Source: ZC4RG30 sp040508085 (lineage in GTDB: Bacteria > Pseudomonadota > Gammaproteobacteria > Steroidobacterales > Steroidobacteraceae). Taken from it: a stretch of DNA of 64,000 nt. The translations under genes were made by a program, and so were the position numbers. Position 1 is the first letter of the stretch; every line of letters begins with the position of its first letter. The notes below the pieces were generated by a model. That model did no database searches. It was not told the DNA's origin and saw nothing but the letters and a program-made list of their open reading frames with translations. Shown here one piece after another: positions 1-9,566 of the stretch. The stretch spans positions 15,592-79,591 of the forward strand of contig JBEVNO010000064.1 in NCBI GenBank assembly GCA_040508085.1, read 5' to 3'.

Positions 1-316
1 GCATCACGCCACGGCCCGCCGTCATCCACTGCACGCCGCCCGGCCCTATCGTGCCCCCGCTGCCCGAAGTATCCCGGTGCGAGACCTCGCCCTCATACAC
101 CAGCGTCACCGTCTCGAAGCCGCGATGCGGATGCTCGCCTACCCCGCGCTGCTGCGACCCCACGGGAAACTCGGCCGGCCCTGCATAGTCCAGCAGCAGG
201 AACGGGCTCACCACCCGACCCAGCCTGTCATACGAAAACAAGGTCCGCGCGGGAAAGCCATCGCCCACCCAGTGCGGCGCGGGCGACGGGAATACGGCTA
301 CCACCTCGCGCGCCAT
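1..316 (-). CDS. Pirin family protein, N-terminal part (cut by window edge)
   Basis: The first 105 residues of a cupin-fold protein run off the start of the window. The metal-site motif HPHRGFET (about residues 62-69), a following EGEVSHRDT and a glycine-rich cupin strand match the pirin N-terminal cupin, in which two His of HPH, a later His and a Glu bind iron. Bacterial pirins include quercetin dioxygenase-like enzymes and proteins of unknown substrate. The ATG at 314-316 overlaps the TGA of the upstream SDR by one base (TGATG), so the two are probably translationally coupled. The C-terminal half is not in the window, so the exact subtype cannot be judged. Confidence 0.88.
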   Translation of the reverse strand, partial: MAREVVAVFPSPAPHWVGDGFPARTLFSYDRLGRVVSPFLLLDYAGPAEFPVGSQQRGVGEHPHRGFETVTLVYEGEVSHRDTSGSGGTIGPGGVQWMTAGRGVM

Positions 317-1056
317 CAGCCGCGTCCCACCAGCGGCATGGCGGTCGCCATGACCGTCATGTCGAGCACATTGGCCGCCAGTGGCAGACTGGCCATGTAC
401 AGCACCGCCTCGGCCACATGCTGCACATCGAAGGTCGGCTCGGGCTTCATCGAGAAATCCGCCTGCAGCGTGCCGCTGGCCATCGGGATCCCGAGGTTCG
501 TCTGCACATTGCCGATGTCGATCTGCCCGCAGGCGATCTGGTAGCGGCGCCCTTCCAGCGCCAGCGTCTTGGTGAGCCCGGTCACCGCGTGTTTGGAAGT
601 GGTGTAAGCCACCTGGTAAGGCCGCGGCGTCATCGACGCGATCGAGCCGTTGTTGATGATGCGGCCGCCCTGCGGGTGCTGGGCCTTCATCGCGCGGTAG
701 GCGGCCTGCGCCACCAGGAACATGCCAGTGATGTTGGTATTGATCACGCTCTGCCACAGCTCGAGCGAAAGATCCTCGAACGGCGTGGCGGGTGCAGCGG
801 TGCCGGCATTGTTGAACAGCACGTCCAGCCGGCCGAAATGCCCGACCACGTGCGCCACCATGCCCTGCACCGCACTGGCGTCCGTGACATCGGCGGGAAG
901 CACCAGCAGCTCCCCGGCTGCGGCAGCGGCAGTTTCATCGAGCGCGGCGCGACGCCGGCCGGCGATAGCCACCTGGAAACCAGCGCTGGCGAGCGCAATG
1001 GCCACTGCGCGACCGATCCCGGACCCTGCGCCCGTCACCAGAACCACCTTCGACAT
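316..1056 (-). CDS. Short-chain dehydrogenase/reductase (SDR)
   Basis: A classical SDR of 246 residues. It has the N-terminal dinucleotide motif TGAGSGIG (residues 8-15), the NNAG motif near residue 82, and an active site with Ser followed by YTTSK (about residues 150-155). Length is typical of the family. The presence of Arg residues after the second strand (AGRRR) would fit NADPH use, but this is inference. It sits directly upstream of, and overlaps by one base, the pirin gene. Substrate cannot be deduced. It is divergent from the universal stress protein gene with about 150 bases between them, in which I see no clear operator. Confidence 0.9.
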   Translation of the reverse strand: MSKVVLVTGAGSGIGRAVAIALASAGFQVAIAGRRRAALDETAAAAAGELLVLPADVTDASAVQGMVAHVVGHFGRLDVLFNNAGTAAPATPFEDLSLELWQSVINTNITGMFLVAQAAYRAMKAQHPQGGRIINNGSIASMTPRPYQVAYTTSKHAVTGLTKTLALEGRRYQIACGQIDIGNVQTNLGIPMASGTLQADFSMKPEPTFDVQHVAEAVLYMASLPLAANVLDMTVMATAMPLVGRG

Positions 1057-1220
1057 GCCTGCTCTCCCGCTGCAATCCTCGATGCCCGCGGCAAGGTTAC
1101 CCCATGCGCGCAGCGCTGCGGCAGGCCGGCCGCGTAGGAGACCTCCGGCTTCCGCCCACAGTCGCTGCGCGCTAGATTCGGACCAGATGGTCTGCGGCGC
1201 AGACCGGCATGGAGCAGGCG

Positions 1221-2198
1221 ATGAAATCCCTTCGACGCATACTGGTGGCCATCAAGGATCCGAAGGCGCGGCGGCAACTGGCGCTGCGCAAGGCTGCCCA
1301 GCTCGCCGCCGGCAGCGGCGCGCGGCTGGAGTTGTTCCACGCCATTGCGACACCCATGTACATGGATGCCTACACACTCGAAGGCCAGTCGTTGCGCGAG
1401 ACCCAGCGCCAGTGGCGCGCGCGGGCCCTGCAGCAGCTGGAGAAACTCGCCGCGCCGCTGCGCGAACAGGGTCTGGCGGTCACCGTGGGCAGCGTGTGGG
1501 ATTTTCCGGCATATGAAGCGGTGATCCGCCGCGCCCAGCAAGTCGGTGCCGAACTTATCGTGGCTGAACGCCACGCCACCCGGCATGTGCTGCCGTGGCT
1601 GCTGCGATTCAACGACTGGGAGCTGCTGCGTCGCAGCCCGGTGCCGGTGCTGCTGCTGAAGCGGGCCGGCAGCTGGCGCAAGCCCGCCGTGCTGGCAGCC
1701 ATCGACCCCTCGCATGGCTTCGCGAAGCCGGCGAAGCTCGATCACGGCATCCTGACGGCGGCCAGCACCGTGAACGCCGCACTTGGAGGGAAGCTGCAGG
1801 TTGCCCATGCCTGGCCCGGTTCGCTGGTCGCGAGCACGCGGCTCTCCGCCCTGACGCCCGCGCTCGCGGCGACGCTGGAGCGACGCGCGGCACGCGATGC
1901 GCGTACCGCGTTCGCAGCGTCGGTCGAGCGCTCCGGCATCACGGTCGCCAGACAGCATTTTGTGATGGGCAGTCCCGTCGATGCCATCCCGCGCGTGGTA
2001 CGCAAGCAGCGCGCGGGCATCGTGGTGATGGGAGCCGTGTCGCGGTCCGGCCTGAAGCGGCTGGTGGTCGGCAATGTCGCCGAGCAGATCCTCGACGCAT
2101 TGCCCTGCGACGTGCTGGTCGTGAAGCCGGCAGGCTTCAAGGCGCGCGTGCCAGCAAAGGGCCGCGGCGTGCAGCTGATTCCGACCCCCGCCTACTAG
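1221..2198 (+). CDS. Tandem universal stress protein (UspE-like)
   Basis: Two UspA domains in one chain of about 325 residues, roughly 5-145 and 155-320. The second domain carries MGAVSRSGLKRLVVGN, a form of the ATP-binding loop G-x2-G-x9-G, followed by AEQILDALPCDVLVVKP, which closely resembles the UspE class of double-Usp proteins; the first domain lacks a clean ATP loop. I place the start at the second ATG (1221), which has GGAG six bases upstream; an in-frame ATG at 1209 would add four residues. Such proteins are cytoplasmic and linked to stress resistance, redox and motility. It stands alone, with the next gene convergent. Confidence 0.88.
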   Translation: MKSLRRILVAIKDPKARRQLALRKAAQLAAGSGARLELFHAIATPMYMDAYTLEGQSLRETQRQWRARALQQLEKLAAPLREQGLAVTVGSVWDFPAYEAVIRRAQQVGAELIVAERHATRHVLPWLLRFNDWELLRRSPVPVLLLKRAGSWRKPAVLAAIDPSHGFAKPAKLDHGILTAASTVNAALGGKLQVAHAWPGSLVASTRLSALTPALAATLERRAARDARTAFAASVERSGITVARQHFVMGSPVDAIPRVVRKQRAGIVVMGAVSRSGLKRLVVGNVAEQILDALPCDVLVVKPAGFKARVPAKGRGVQLIPTPAY

Positions 2199-2203
2199 CC
2201 GGT

Positions 2204-3337
2204 TCAGTCCAGCAGCAAGGTGCGGTCAGCGGCTCGTGCCGCATTGCGGCCGGTCAGGGCCAGGCTCACCGCGAGCTCGCGCGCCATGATGTCCAGCGCT
2301 GCCGTGACGCCCTGCTGGCCGAGCGCGCCGAGGCCATACAGATAGGCGCGACCGCACAGCGTTGCGCTGGCACCCAGGGCCAGCGCGCGCAGGATGTCCT
2401 GGCCACAGCGGATACCGCTGTCGAGCATCACCTCGCAGCGTCCCTGCACGGCCTCGACCACCGCGGGCAGGGCGGAAATCGTCGATGGCGCGCCATCCAG
2501 CTGACGTCCGCCGTGATTGGAAACCACCAGCGCGTCGGCACCCAGATCCACCACGCGGCGCGCATCCTCCGGATCCAGGATGCCCTTGATGACCAGCTTG
2601 CCCTGCCAGCGCGCACGCACCGCCTCGATGTCAGCCCATGTCACCGAAGCATCGAACTGGCTGTGCACCCACTGCGCAAACGGCTGATTGCCGCTGCGCG
2701 CCACGGCGGCGGCCAGGTTGCCGAACTCGCGGCGCTTCGCGGTCAGCACGCTCTGGAGCCACACCGGCTTGGTGGCAATGTCCAGCGCATTGCGCAATGT
2801 CAGGCGCGGCGGCACCGCCAGGCCGTTCTTCGCGTCCCTGCGCCGCAGCCCGCCCACCGGAATATCCACGGTCATCATCAGCACCGGACAGCCTGCCTGC
2901 TCGGCGCGGTCGATGAGTTCGTAGGTGTAGCCGCGATCCTTCATCACGTACAGCTGGAACCAGAACGGTGCGGTCGTGGCTGCGCGCACGTCCTCGATGG
3001 AACAGATGGAAACGGTGCTCAGGCAGAACGGGATGCCACGCTCCTGCGCCGCGCGCGCGGCGAGGATCTCGCCGTTGCCTCGCACCAGCCCGCACATGCC
3101 GGTGGGCGCGAGCACCAGCGGCATGGCCGCAGCCGCGCCCGCAATCGTGGTCGTCAGGTCCTGGCGGGAGACATCAACCAGCACCCGCTGCCGGAAACGC
3201 ATGGCCTCGAAATCGGCGCGGTTGCGCCGCAGCGTGATCTCGTCGTACGAGCCGCCGTCCACGTATTCAAAGATGCTGCGCGGCACGCGCCGGCGGGCGA
3301 GTTCGCGCAGGTCGGCGATGCTGTTGATGACTTTCAA
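2204..3337 (-). CDS. FMN-dependent alpha-hydroxy-acid dehydrogenase (LldD family)
   Basis: A 377-residue TIM-barrel flavoprotein of the L-lactate dehydrogenase/glycolate oxidase family. Visible family features are the N-terminal FEYVDGGSYDE, the phosphate and flavin residues around LAPTGMCGLV, the Lys of KGILDPEDA, and the active-site signature SNHGGRQLDGAPS (about residues 270-282) with its catalytic His and substrate-binding Arg. It oxidises a short 2-hydroxy acid to the 2-oxo acid, passing electrons to quinone or oxygen. It follows mmsA by 12 bases and is probably co-transcribed with mmsA and the SDR upstream, which suggests a catabolic pathway for a hydroxy or branched acid. The actual substrate is not clear from sequence. 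Confidence 0.9.
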   Translation of the reverse strand: MKVINSIADLRELARRRVPRSIFEYVDGGSYDEITLRRNRADFEAMRFRQRVLVDVSRQDLTTTIAGAAAAMPLVLAPTGMCGLVRGNGEILAARAAQERGIPFCLSTVSICSIEDVRAATTAPFWFQLYVMKDRGYTYELIDRAEQAGCPVLMMTVDIPVGGLRRRDAKNGLAVPPRLTLRNALDIATKPVWLQSVLTAKRREFGNLAAAVARSGNQPFAQWVHSQFDASVTWADIEAVRARWQGKLVIKGILDPEDARRVVDLGADALVVSNHGGRQLDGAPSTISALPAVVEAVQGRCEVMLDSGIRCGQDILRALALGASATLCGRAYLYGLGALGQQGVTAALDIMARELAVSLALTGRNAARAADRTLLLD

Positions 3338-3349
3338 GCGTGCTCCAGT

Positions 3350-4843
3350 TCAGTTCACCGGCAGCGTGAATTCCGGGCCCTTGCCTGCCCCGTCCGGCCA
3401 GCGCTGCATCACGCTCTTGTAACGCGTATAGAAGCGCAGCGCCTCATCGCCATAGGCATGGTGATCACCGAACAATGACTGCTTCCAGCCGCCGAAGGAA
3501 TGCCAGGCCATCGGCACCGGGATGGGTACGTTCACACCCACCATGCCCACCTGCACACCGCGTGCAAAGGCGCGCGCCGTCGCGCCATCTGCGGTGAAAC
3601 AGGCTGCGCCATTGCCGAGCGGATGCTGGTTCACCAGCGCGACGGCCGTGGCCAGATCCGGCACCCGCACGATGCACAGCACCGGGCCGAATATTTCTTC
3701 CTGGTAGATGACATGTTCCGGCCGGACATGATCGAACACCGTGGCACCAGTGAAGAACCCCCGTTCGTAACCGGGCACCGAGGTACCCCGGCCGTCCACC
3801 ACCAGCGTGGCGCCCTGTGCCACACCCTGCGCCACATAGGCTTCGACCCTGGCCTTGTGGGCGGCAGTGATCAGCGGCCCCATCTCCACTCCCTCCACGT
3901 GGCCGGCGCCGATCCGCAGCGCGCGGGCGCGCGCCGCGATCTGCGGCACCAGCCGGTCGGCCATGTCGCCGACCGCGACCAGCACCGACACAGCCATGCA
4001 GCGCTCGCCGGCGGAACCGAAGGCTGCGCCCACCACGGCGTCCACAACCAGGTCGACATCCGCGTCCCGCATCGCAACCAGGTGATTCTTGGCGCCGCCC
4101 AGTGCCTGAGCGCGCTTGCCCTGCGCGGTGGCCGTGGTGTGCACATGACGCGCTATCGGTGTGGAGCCCACGAAAGATGCGGCGCGCACCTCTGCGTGGG
4201 TCAGCAGGGCATCAACCGCCTGCCTGTCGCCCTGCACCACGTTGAATACGCCGTCTGGAAGTCCCGCTTCGCCCAGCCAGCTGGCCAGCAGCAGGCTGGC
4301 GGACGGATCGCGTTCGGAGGGTTTCAGTACGAAGGCATTGCCCGCCACCAGTGCGAGCGGAAACATCCACATCGGCACCATCACCGGAAAGTTGAAGGGC
4401 GTGATGCCCGCCACCACGCCCAGCGGCTGGCGCAGGTTCCAGTTGTCGATGCCGCCGCCCACGTTGTCCGAATGCTCGCCCGCCAGCAGCCGGGGCGCAC
4501 CACAGGCGAATTCGAGCACTTCGATGCCGCGGGTCACCTCACCGGCGGCATCGGCCAGTACCTTGCCATGTTCGCGGGTGATGGCGGCGGCCAGTTCGCC
4601 CCGATGCTGTTCCAGCAGCTCACGGAAGCGGAACATCACCCGCGCGCGGCGCAGCGGCGATTGCGCGGCCCAGGCGGGCCATGCCGCCGCGGCACTGGCC
4701 ACCGCCGCATCCACGGTGCCGGCGCCTGCCAGCGCCACCTGCCCGGCCACCTCGCCGGTGGCAGGGTTGAACACATCCGCCGTGGGCTCGCCGGTCACCG
4801 GTGCCAGCAGCCGGCCGTTGATGAAGTGACCGATCCTCACCAT
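3350..4843 (-). CDS. mmsA: Methylmalonate-semialdehyde dehydrogenase (CoA-acylating)
   Basis: A 497-residue aldehyde dehydrogenase with hallmarks of the MmsA/IolA branch: NAD-site PFNFPVMVPMWMFP, the GSAGERCMAVSV catalytic Cys motif, EEIFGPVL, and the C-terminal FGGWKQSLFGDHHAYG. These enzymes convert methylmalonate semialdehyde (valine, thymine) or malonate semialdehyde (inositol, beta-alanine) to propionyl- or acetyl-CoA. The frame stays open far upstream, but family alignment places the start at the ATG at 4841-4843 (MVRIGHFINGR). This start overlaps the end of the upstream SDR by 7 bases. Together with the downstream hydroxy-acid dehydrogenase it forms a small catabolic operon. Confidence 0.95.
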   Translation of the reverse strand: MVRIGHFINGRLLAPVTGEPTADVFNPATGEVAGQVALAGAGTVDAAVASAAAAWPAWAAQSPLRRARVMFRFRELLEQHRGELAAAITREHGKVLADAAGEVTRGIEVLEFACGAPRLLAGEHSDNVGGGIDNWNLRQPLGVVAGITPFNFPVMVPMWMFPLALVAGNAFVLKPSERDPSASLLLASWLGEAGLPDGVFNVVQGDRQAVDALLTHAEVRAASFVGSTPIARHVHTTATAQGKRAQALGGAKNHLVAMRDADVDLVVDAVVGAAFGSAGERCMAVSVLVAVGDMADRLVPQIAARARALRIGAGHVEGVEMGPLITAAHKARVEAYVAQGVAQGATLVVDGRGTSVPGYERGFFTGATVFDHVRPEHVIYQEEIFGPVLCIVRVPDLATAVALVNQHPLGNGAACFTADGATARAFARGVQVGMVGVNVPIPVPMAWHSFGGWKQSLFGDHHAYGDEALRFYTRYKSVMQRWPDGAGKGPEFTLPVN

Positions 4844-5580
4844 TGCAGCTGATGTGCCTGCCTGTAACCTGGATCGCCGTAGTCGACGACTTCCACCGCG
4901 CCACCGTCGCGATAGATCAGCACCCGCCCGGCATAGTCCTCGCGCATTGCAAGGTTCACCGCGCACAGCGCGAAATCCTCGGGTGCGCCGATGCTGTCCG
5001 GCGCGATGCAGTTGACGCGGATCTTCTCCTCGTGCAGCGAGCGCAGCGCGGCAGTGAAGCGCAGGATGCCCGCCTTGGCGGCACACCATGCCGGGCGCGT
5101 CTCCTCGCCGAACCCCAGCGCCGTGCCGGCGGCCACGTTGACCACGGTGCCACCGCGCCGCTTCAGCAGTTCGATCGCATGCCGTGTCACATACATGGTG
5201 CCCAGCAGGTTGGTATTGACGATGCGCGACCAGTAGCCCAGCGGGTCGCCATCCAGCCACGGCCCGGCCACATTGAACACCAGGTCCAGCCCACCGAACT
5301 CACGCACGGTGCGGTCGATCAAGGTCGTGACCTGCTCCTCGAGCGCCACATCGCAGCGATGCGCCAGCGCGGCCTGGCCACCGGCGCGGATGCTGGCGGC
5401 AATTTCCCCGGCCAGGGCATAGTCGATATCCGCCACCATCACGCTGGCGCCCAGCAGCGCGCAACGCCGCGCAATGGCGGCGCCGGCACCAGACCCGCCG
5501 CCAGTCACCAGCGCAACGCGACGATCAAGGCGACGCAAGGGCACCACATCGGCTCCCGCGGCAGGGGATGGGGGTATCAT
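4837..5580 (-). CDS. SDR-fold protein lacking catalytic Tyr
   Basis: A 247-residue SDR-fold protein with an intact Rossmann motif TGGGSGAGAAI (residues 26-36) but a degraded active site. The NNAG motif reads NVAG (103-106). The position of the catalytic Tyr in YxxxK is Trp165, with Lys169 kept, and no Ser stands at the usual place about 13 residues upstream. The DNA around 5085-5095 reads TGG for this Trp with no sign of a frameshift. It may be a non-catalytic NAD(P)-binding subunit or a regulator, or have unusual chemistry. It is the first gene of the operon with mmsA and the hydroxy-acid dehydrogenase and is divergent from the MoeB-like gene. Confidence 0.82.
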   Translation of the reverse strand: MIPPSPAAGADVVPLRRLDRRVALVTGGGSGAGAAIARRCALLGASVMVADIDYALAGEIAASIRAGGQAALAHRCDVALEEQVTTLIDRTVREFGGLDLVFNVAGPWLDGDPLGYWSRIVNTNLLGTMYVTRHAIELLKRRGGTVVNVAAGTALGFGEETRPAWCAAKAGILRFTAALRSLHEEKIRVNCIAPDSIGAPEDFALCAVNLAMREDYAGRVLIYRDGGAVEVVDYGDPGYRQAHQLQW

Positions 5581-5608
5581 TGGATTTATCGTGGAACCGG
5601 TGAGACCA

Positions 5609-6742
5609 ATGGCGCACAGCGTACCCGATCCGGCCCGCTACGCGCGCCACCTCGCGCTGCCGGAGATTGGCAGCAGCGGTCAGCAACGGCTGGCAGACAG
5701 CGCCGTGCTGGTCATCGGTGCGGGTGGTCTGGGCTCGCCCGCGGCCATGTACCTCGCCGCCGCCGGCGTCGGCACCATCGGGCTCGTCGATCACGACCGC
5801 ATCGAGATCAGCAACCTGCAGCGGCAGATCCTGTTCGACACGGATGAGATCGGCCAGGGCAAGGCCGCCACCGCGCGCGCGCGGCTGCTGGCGCTGAACC
5901 CGTCGCTGCGGGTCAACGCACATGAGGAGAAACTGGTCGCGGGCAATGTCGAACGGCTGTTCGCCTCATACGATGTGGTGATCGATGGCACTGACCGGCT
6001 GGCCACGCGCTATCTCGTCAACGACGCCTGCGTATTGCTGGGCAAACCGCTGGTGAGCGCGGCCATCCATCGCTTTGAAGGCCAGGCGATGACATATGTG
6101 CCGGGCCGATCCCCGTGCTACCGCTGCCTGTATCCCGACAGCCCCGAGGATCTCATCCCCAGCTGTGCCACTGCCGGCGTGCTGGGCGTACTGCCGGGCG
6201 TGATGGGCAGCCTGCAAGCCACCGAGGCAATCAAGTTGCTGCTGGACATTGGTGAACCGCTCGCGGGCCGCCTGCTCATCTACGATGCCCTCGCCCTGCG
6301 CTTCGACGAATTCCGCTTCACCCGCCGCCATGACTGCGCGGTATGCGGAGACCATCCCCGAATCACCAGCGTGTCACACCACCAGGAGCAGATTTTGAGC
6401 CAGATCACCGAATGGACGCCGCAGCAGCTGGCCGGCGAATTGAAACAGGGTGCTGATGAGCGCCTGCTGCTGGTGGATGTGCGCGAACCGCAGGAATGGG
6501 CCTCCGGCCGCCTGCCAGGCTCCATCCATATCCCGCTTGGCATGCTGCCCCAGCGGCTGCAGGAGATCCCCGCCACAGTGCTTCCAGTATTCGTCTGCGC
6601 CGGCGGCGTGCGCAGCATGGCTGCCTGCCGCCTGCTGGCTGCGCAGGGGCGCGACGCGGTGAACCTGGCTGGTGGCGTATACGCCTGGAGCGCCGTATAC
6701 GGGGCGCCGCCGCCGCCCGACGACGGGCATGATCATCACTGA
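5609..6742 (+). CDS. MoeB/ThiF adenylyltransferase with C-terminal rhodanese domain (MoeZ-like)
   Basis: A 377-residue E1-like protein. The N-terminal ThiF/MoeB domain (1-250) has the nucleotide loop GAGGLGSP (37-44), the Arg-rich ISNLQRQILF strand, a TDRLATRYLVND segment and a zinc site of two pairs, C170-x2-C173 and C243-x2-C246. A rhodanese domain (about 270-365) carries a candidate sulfur-carrying Cys330 in VCAGGVRS. Such fusions adenylate the C-terminal Gly of MoaD/ThiS-like carriers and transfer sulfur to give a thiocarboxylate. The tail is GHDHH. I start at ATG 5609; an in-frame GTG at 5591 is possible. The Moco operon at 20.9-25 kb has no moeB, so this gene could supply that function. 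Confidence 0.9.
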   Translation: MAHSVPDPARYARHLALPEIGSSGQQRLADSAVLVIGAGGLGSPAAMYLAAAGVGTIGLVDHDRIEISNLQRQILFDTDEIGQGKAATARARLLALNPSLRVNAHEEKLVAGNVERLFASYDVVIDGTDRLATRYLVNDACVLLGKPLVSAAIHRFEGQAMTYVPGRSPCYRCLYPDSPEDLIPSCATAGVLGVLPGVMGSLQATEAIKLLLDIGEPLAGRLLIYDALALRFDEFRFTRRHDCAVCGDHPRITSVSHHQEQILSQITEWTPQQLAGELKQGADERLLLVDVREPQEWASGRLPGSIHIPLGMLPQRLQEIPATVLPVFVCAGGVRSMAACRLLAAQGRDAVNLAGGVYAWSAVYGAPPPPDDGHDHH

Positions 6743-6765
6743 CAACGGTGAGGACGAACTCGCCG

Positions 6766-7068
6766 CTACTGCAGGTTCCTGAAGTAGCCCCGCGAGCATT
6801 CCAGCGCCGACACCAGCTGCTCCAGTCTGGCCATCCTTGATTCATCGGGACCGGAGGCCGGCGCCTGCAGCAGCCTGCCCACCTGCTCCTGGCGTTCGGC
6901 AAACGCCTGCACCTGGAAGTTCGCCTCGCGCGACTTCAGCACACCCCGGGAGCGCGCGCCCGCCAGCAGGCGCTGAGAGTGTTCGCACAGCGCCGAGGCC
7001 ATTTTCTCGAGCGCGCGCTGTTCAAGTCGTGCGGTACTTTCAGGATCCGGGTTGACGTGGACGGCCAT
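6766..7068 (-). CDS. Hypothetical protein, 100 residues
   Basis: I do not recognise this protein. It is predicted to be soluble and mainly helical, rich in Arg, Glu, Gln and Ala, with no signal peptide and no metal motif. Helical character runs through most of the chain (for example residues 12-40 and 48-66), so a coiled coil or helical bundle is plausible. It lies alone between the convergent MoeB-like gene (23 bases away) and folD (84 bases), on the minus strand. The ATG at 7066-7068 is the only good start. It is kept as a gene because the frame fills the gap and has codon use like its neighbours; antisense readings here are short. Confidence 0.6.
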   Translation of the reverse strand: MAVHVNPDPESTARLEQRALEKMASALCEHSQRLLAGARSRGVLKSREANFQVQAFAERQEQVGRLLQAPASGPDESRMARLEQLVSALECSRGYFRNLQ

Positions 7069-7152
7069 GGGCTTGCCCCGCTGATGTTGCCATCGAGCAT
7101 AAGAGCGTGGCGATGACGGTACCGTGACGCAGTCGACCGAAAGCGGTGCCGT

Positions 7153-8022
7153 TCAGACCTCGGTGCCCAACCCGACCGAACGCTCGGCCGACACCAGCGT
7201 GTTGTGCAGCAGCATCGTGATGGTCATCGGCCCGACCCCACCCGGCACCGGCGAGATCAGCGAGGCCTTCTGGCTGACGCCTGCGAAATCCACGTCGCCG
7301 ACGATCCGCCCGTCTGGCAGCCGGTTGATGCCGACGTCGATCACGACCACGCCTTCCTTCACCATGTCGGCCTTGATCAGCCCCGGCACGCCCGCGGCCA
7401 CCACCAGGATATCCGCCAGCCGCGTGAACTGGCCCAGGTCGCGCGTGTATTTGTGGCAGATGCAGACGGTGGCGTCCTGCTGCATCAGCATCAGCGCCAT
7501 CGGCTTGCCGACGATGTTGCTGGCGCCCACCACCACCACGTTCTGCCCCGCAATGGGCACATGCTCGTGCTCCAGCAGCTTGGTCACGCCATAGGGCGTG
7601 CACGGCGGGAACACCGTGTTGCCCGTGATCAGGCTGCCGACGTTGTAGAGATGGAAACCGTCGACATCCTTGTCCACCGAGATGCGCTCCAGCACCCGCG
7701 GCAGGCTGATCTGCGGCGGCAGCGGCAGCTGCACCAGGATGCCATGCACGTTCGGATCAGCATTCAGCGCGTCGATCCGCGCCATCAACTCAGGTTCCGG
7801 CGTCTCGGCAGACATCTTGTACAGCTCGGAATGGATGCCCGCCTCGCGGCATGCCGTAACCTTGTTACGCACATACACCTGCGAGGCGGGGTTGTCGCCG
7901 ACCAGGATCACCGCGATGCCCGGCTGCACGCCGTGCTCCGCCTTCAGGCGCGCGACGCGCTCTGCATACTCGGCACGGAGCTTCCGCGCCACCGCTTTTC
8001 CATCAATGATCCTGGCCGTCAT
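7153..8022 (-). CDS. folD: Bifunctional methylenetetrahydrofolate dehydrogenase/cyclohydrolase
   Basis: A 289-residue FolD. Signature stretches are VGDNPASQVYVRNK (catalytic Tyr and Lys), GILVQLPLP, DVDGFH and the NADP-site VVGASNIVGKPM, with the C-terminal PVPGGVGPMT. It interconverts 5,10-methylene-, methenyl- and 10-formyl-tetrahydrofolate in the cytoplasm. The frame is open 21 codons further upstream into ahcY, but the start fits the ATG at 8020-8022, 16 bases after the ahcY stop. It is the last gene of the methyl-cycle cluster and so may be transcribed with ahcY under the SAH riboswitch; this links one-carbon folate flux with homocysteine recycling. Confidence 0.97.
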   Translation of the reverse strand: MTARIIDGKAVARKLRAEYAERVARLKAEHGVQPGIAVILVGDNPASQVYVRNKVTACREAGIHSELYKMSAETPEPELMARIDALNADPNVHGILVQLPLPPQISLPRVLERISVDKDVDGFHLYNVGSLITGNTVFPPCTPYGVTKLLEHEHVPIAGQNVVVVGASNIVGKPMALMLMQQDATVCICHKYTRDLGQFTRLADILVVAAGVPGLIKADMVKEGVVVIDVGINRLPDGRIVGDVDFAGVSQKASLISPVPGGVGPMTITMLLHNTLVSAERSVGLGTEV

Positions 8023-8038
8023 TCTCTGAAGCTCCGTA

Positions 8039-9457
<1,419 letters not shown>

Positions 9458-9481
9458 CTGTTCCTCTCTATCTTTGGTTTA

Positions 9482-9556
9482 GAGAGCGCCGTTGAGTAAC
9501 CGGGGCACCCGCCGAGCCTCGCGTCCTGATGACGCTGCAGCGCTCCTCGGCGGATG
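9482..9556 (-). promoter_or_regulatory. SAH riboswitch upstream of ahcY
   Basis: Read on the minus strand, the metK-ahcY gap contains the conserved SAH-aptamer blocks in order: CCGAGGAGCGCTGCAG, a small stem-loop GCGTC/GACGC, GAGGCTCGG, and CAACGGCGCTC. P1 forms from GCCGAG and CTCGGC, and GAGCGC near the 5' side can pair with GCGCTC at the 3' side as the pseudoknot of this class. The aptamer ends about 24 bases before the ahcY ATG. SAH riboswitches are known as ON switches for ahcY in beta- and gammaproteobacteria. It lies after the metK stop, so it can act on read-through transcripts or on a promoter within the gap. Confidence 0.93.
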
Positions 9557-9566
9557 CCGCAAGGGG

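Noticed and set aside
1057..1220. Regulatory site between the SDR and stress-protein genes
   Set aside because: No palindrome, hairpin or promoter pair stands out from the GC-rich background.
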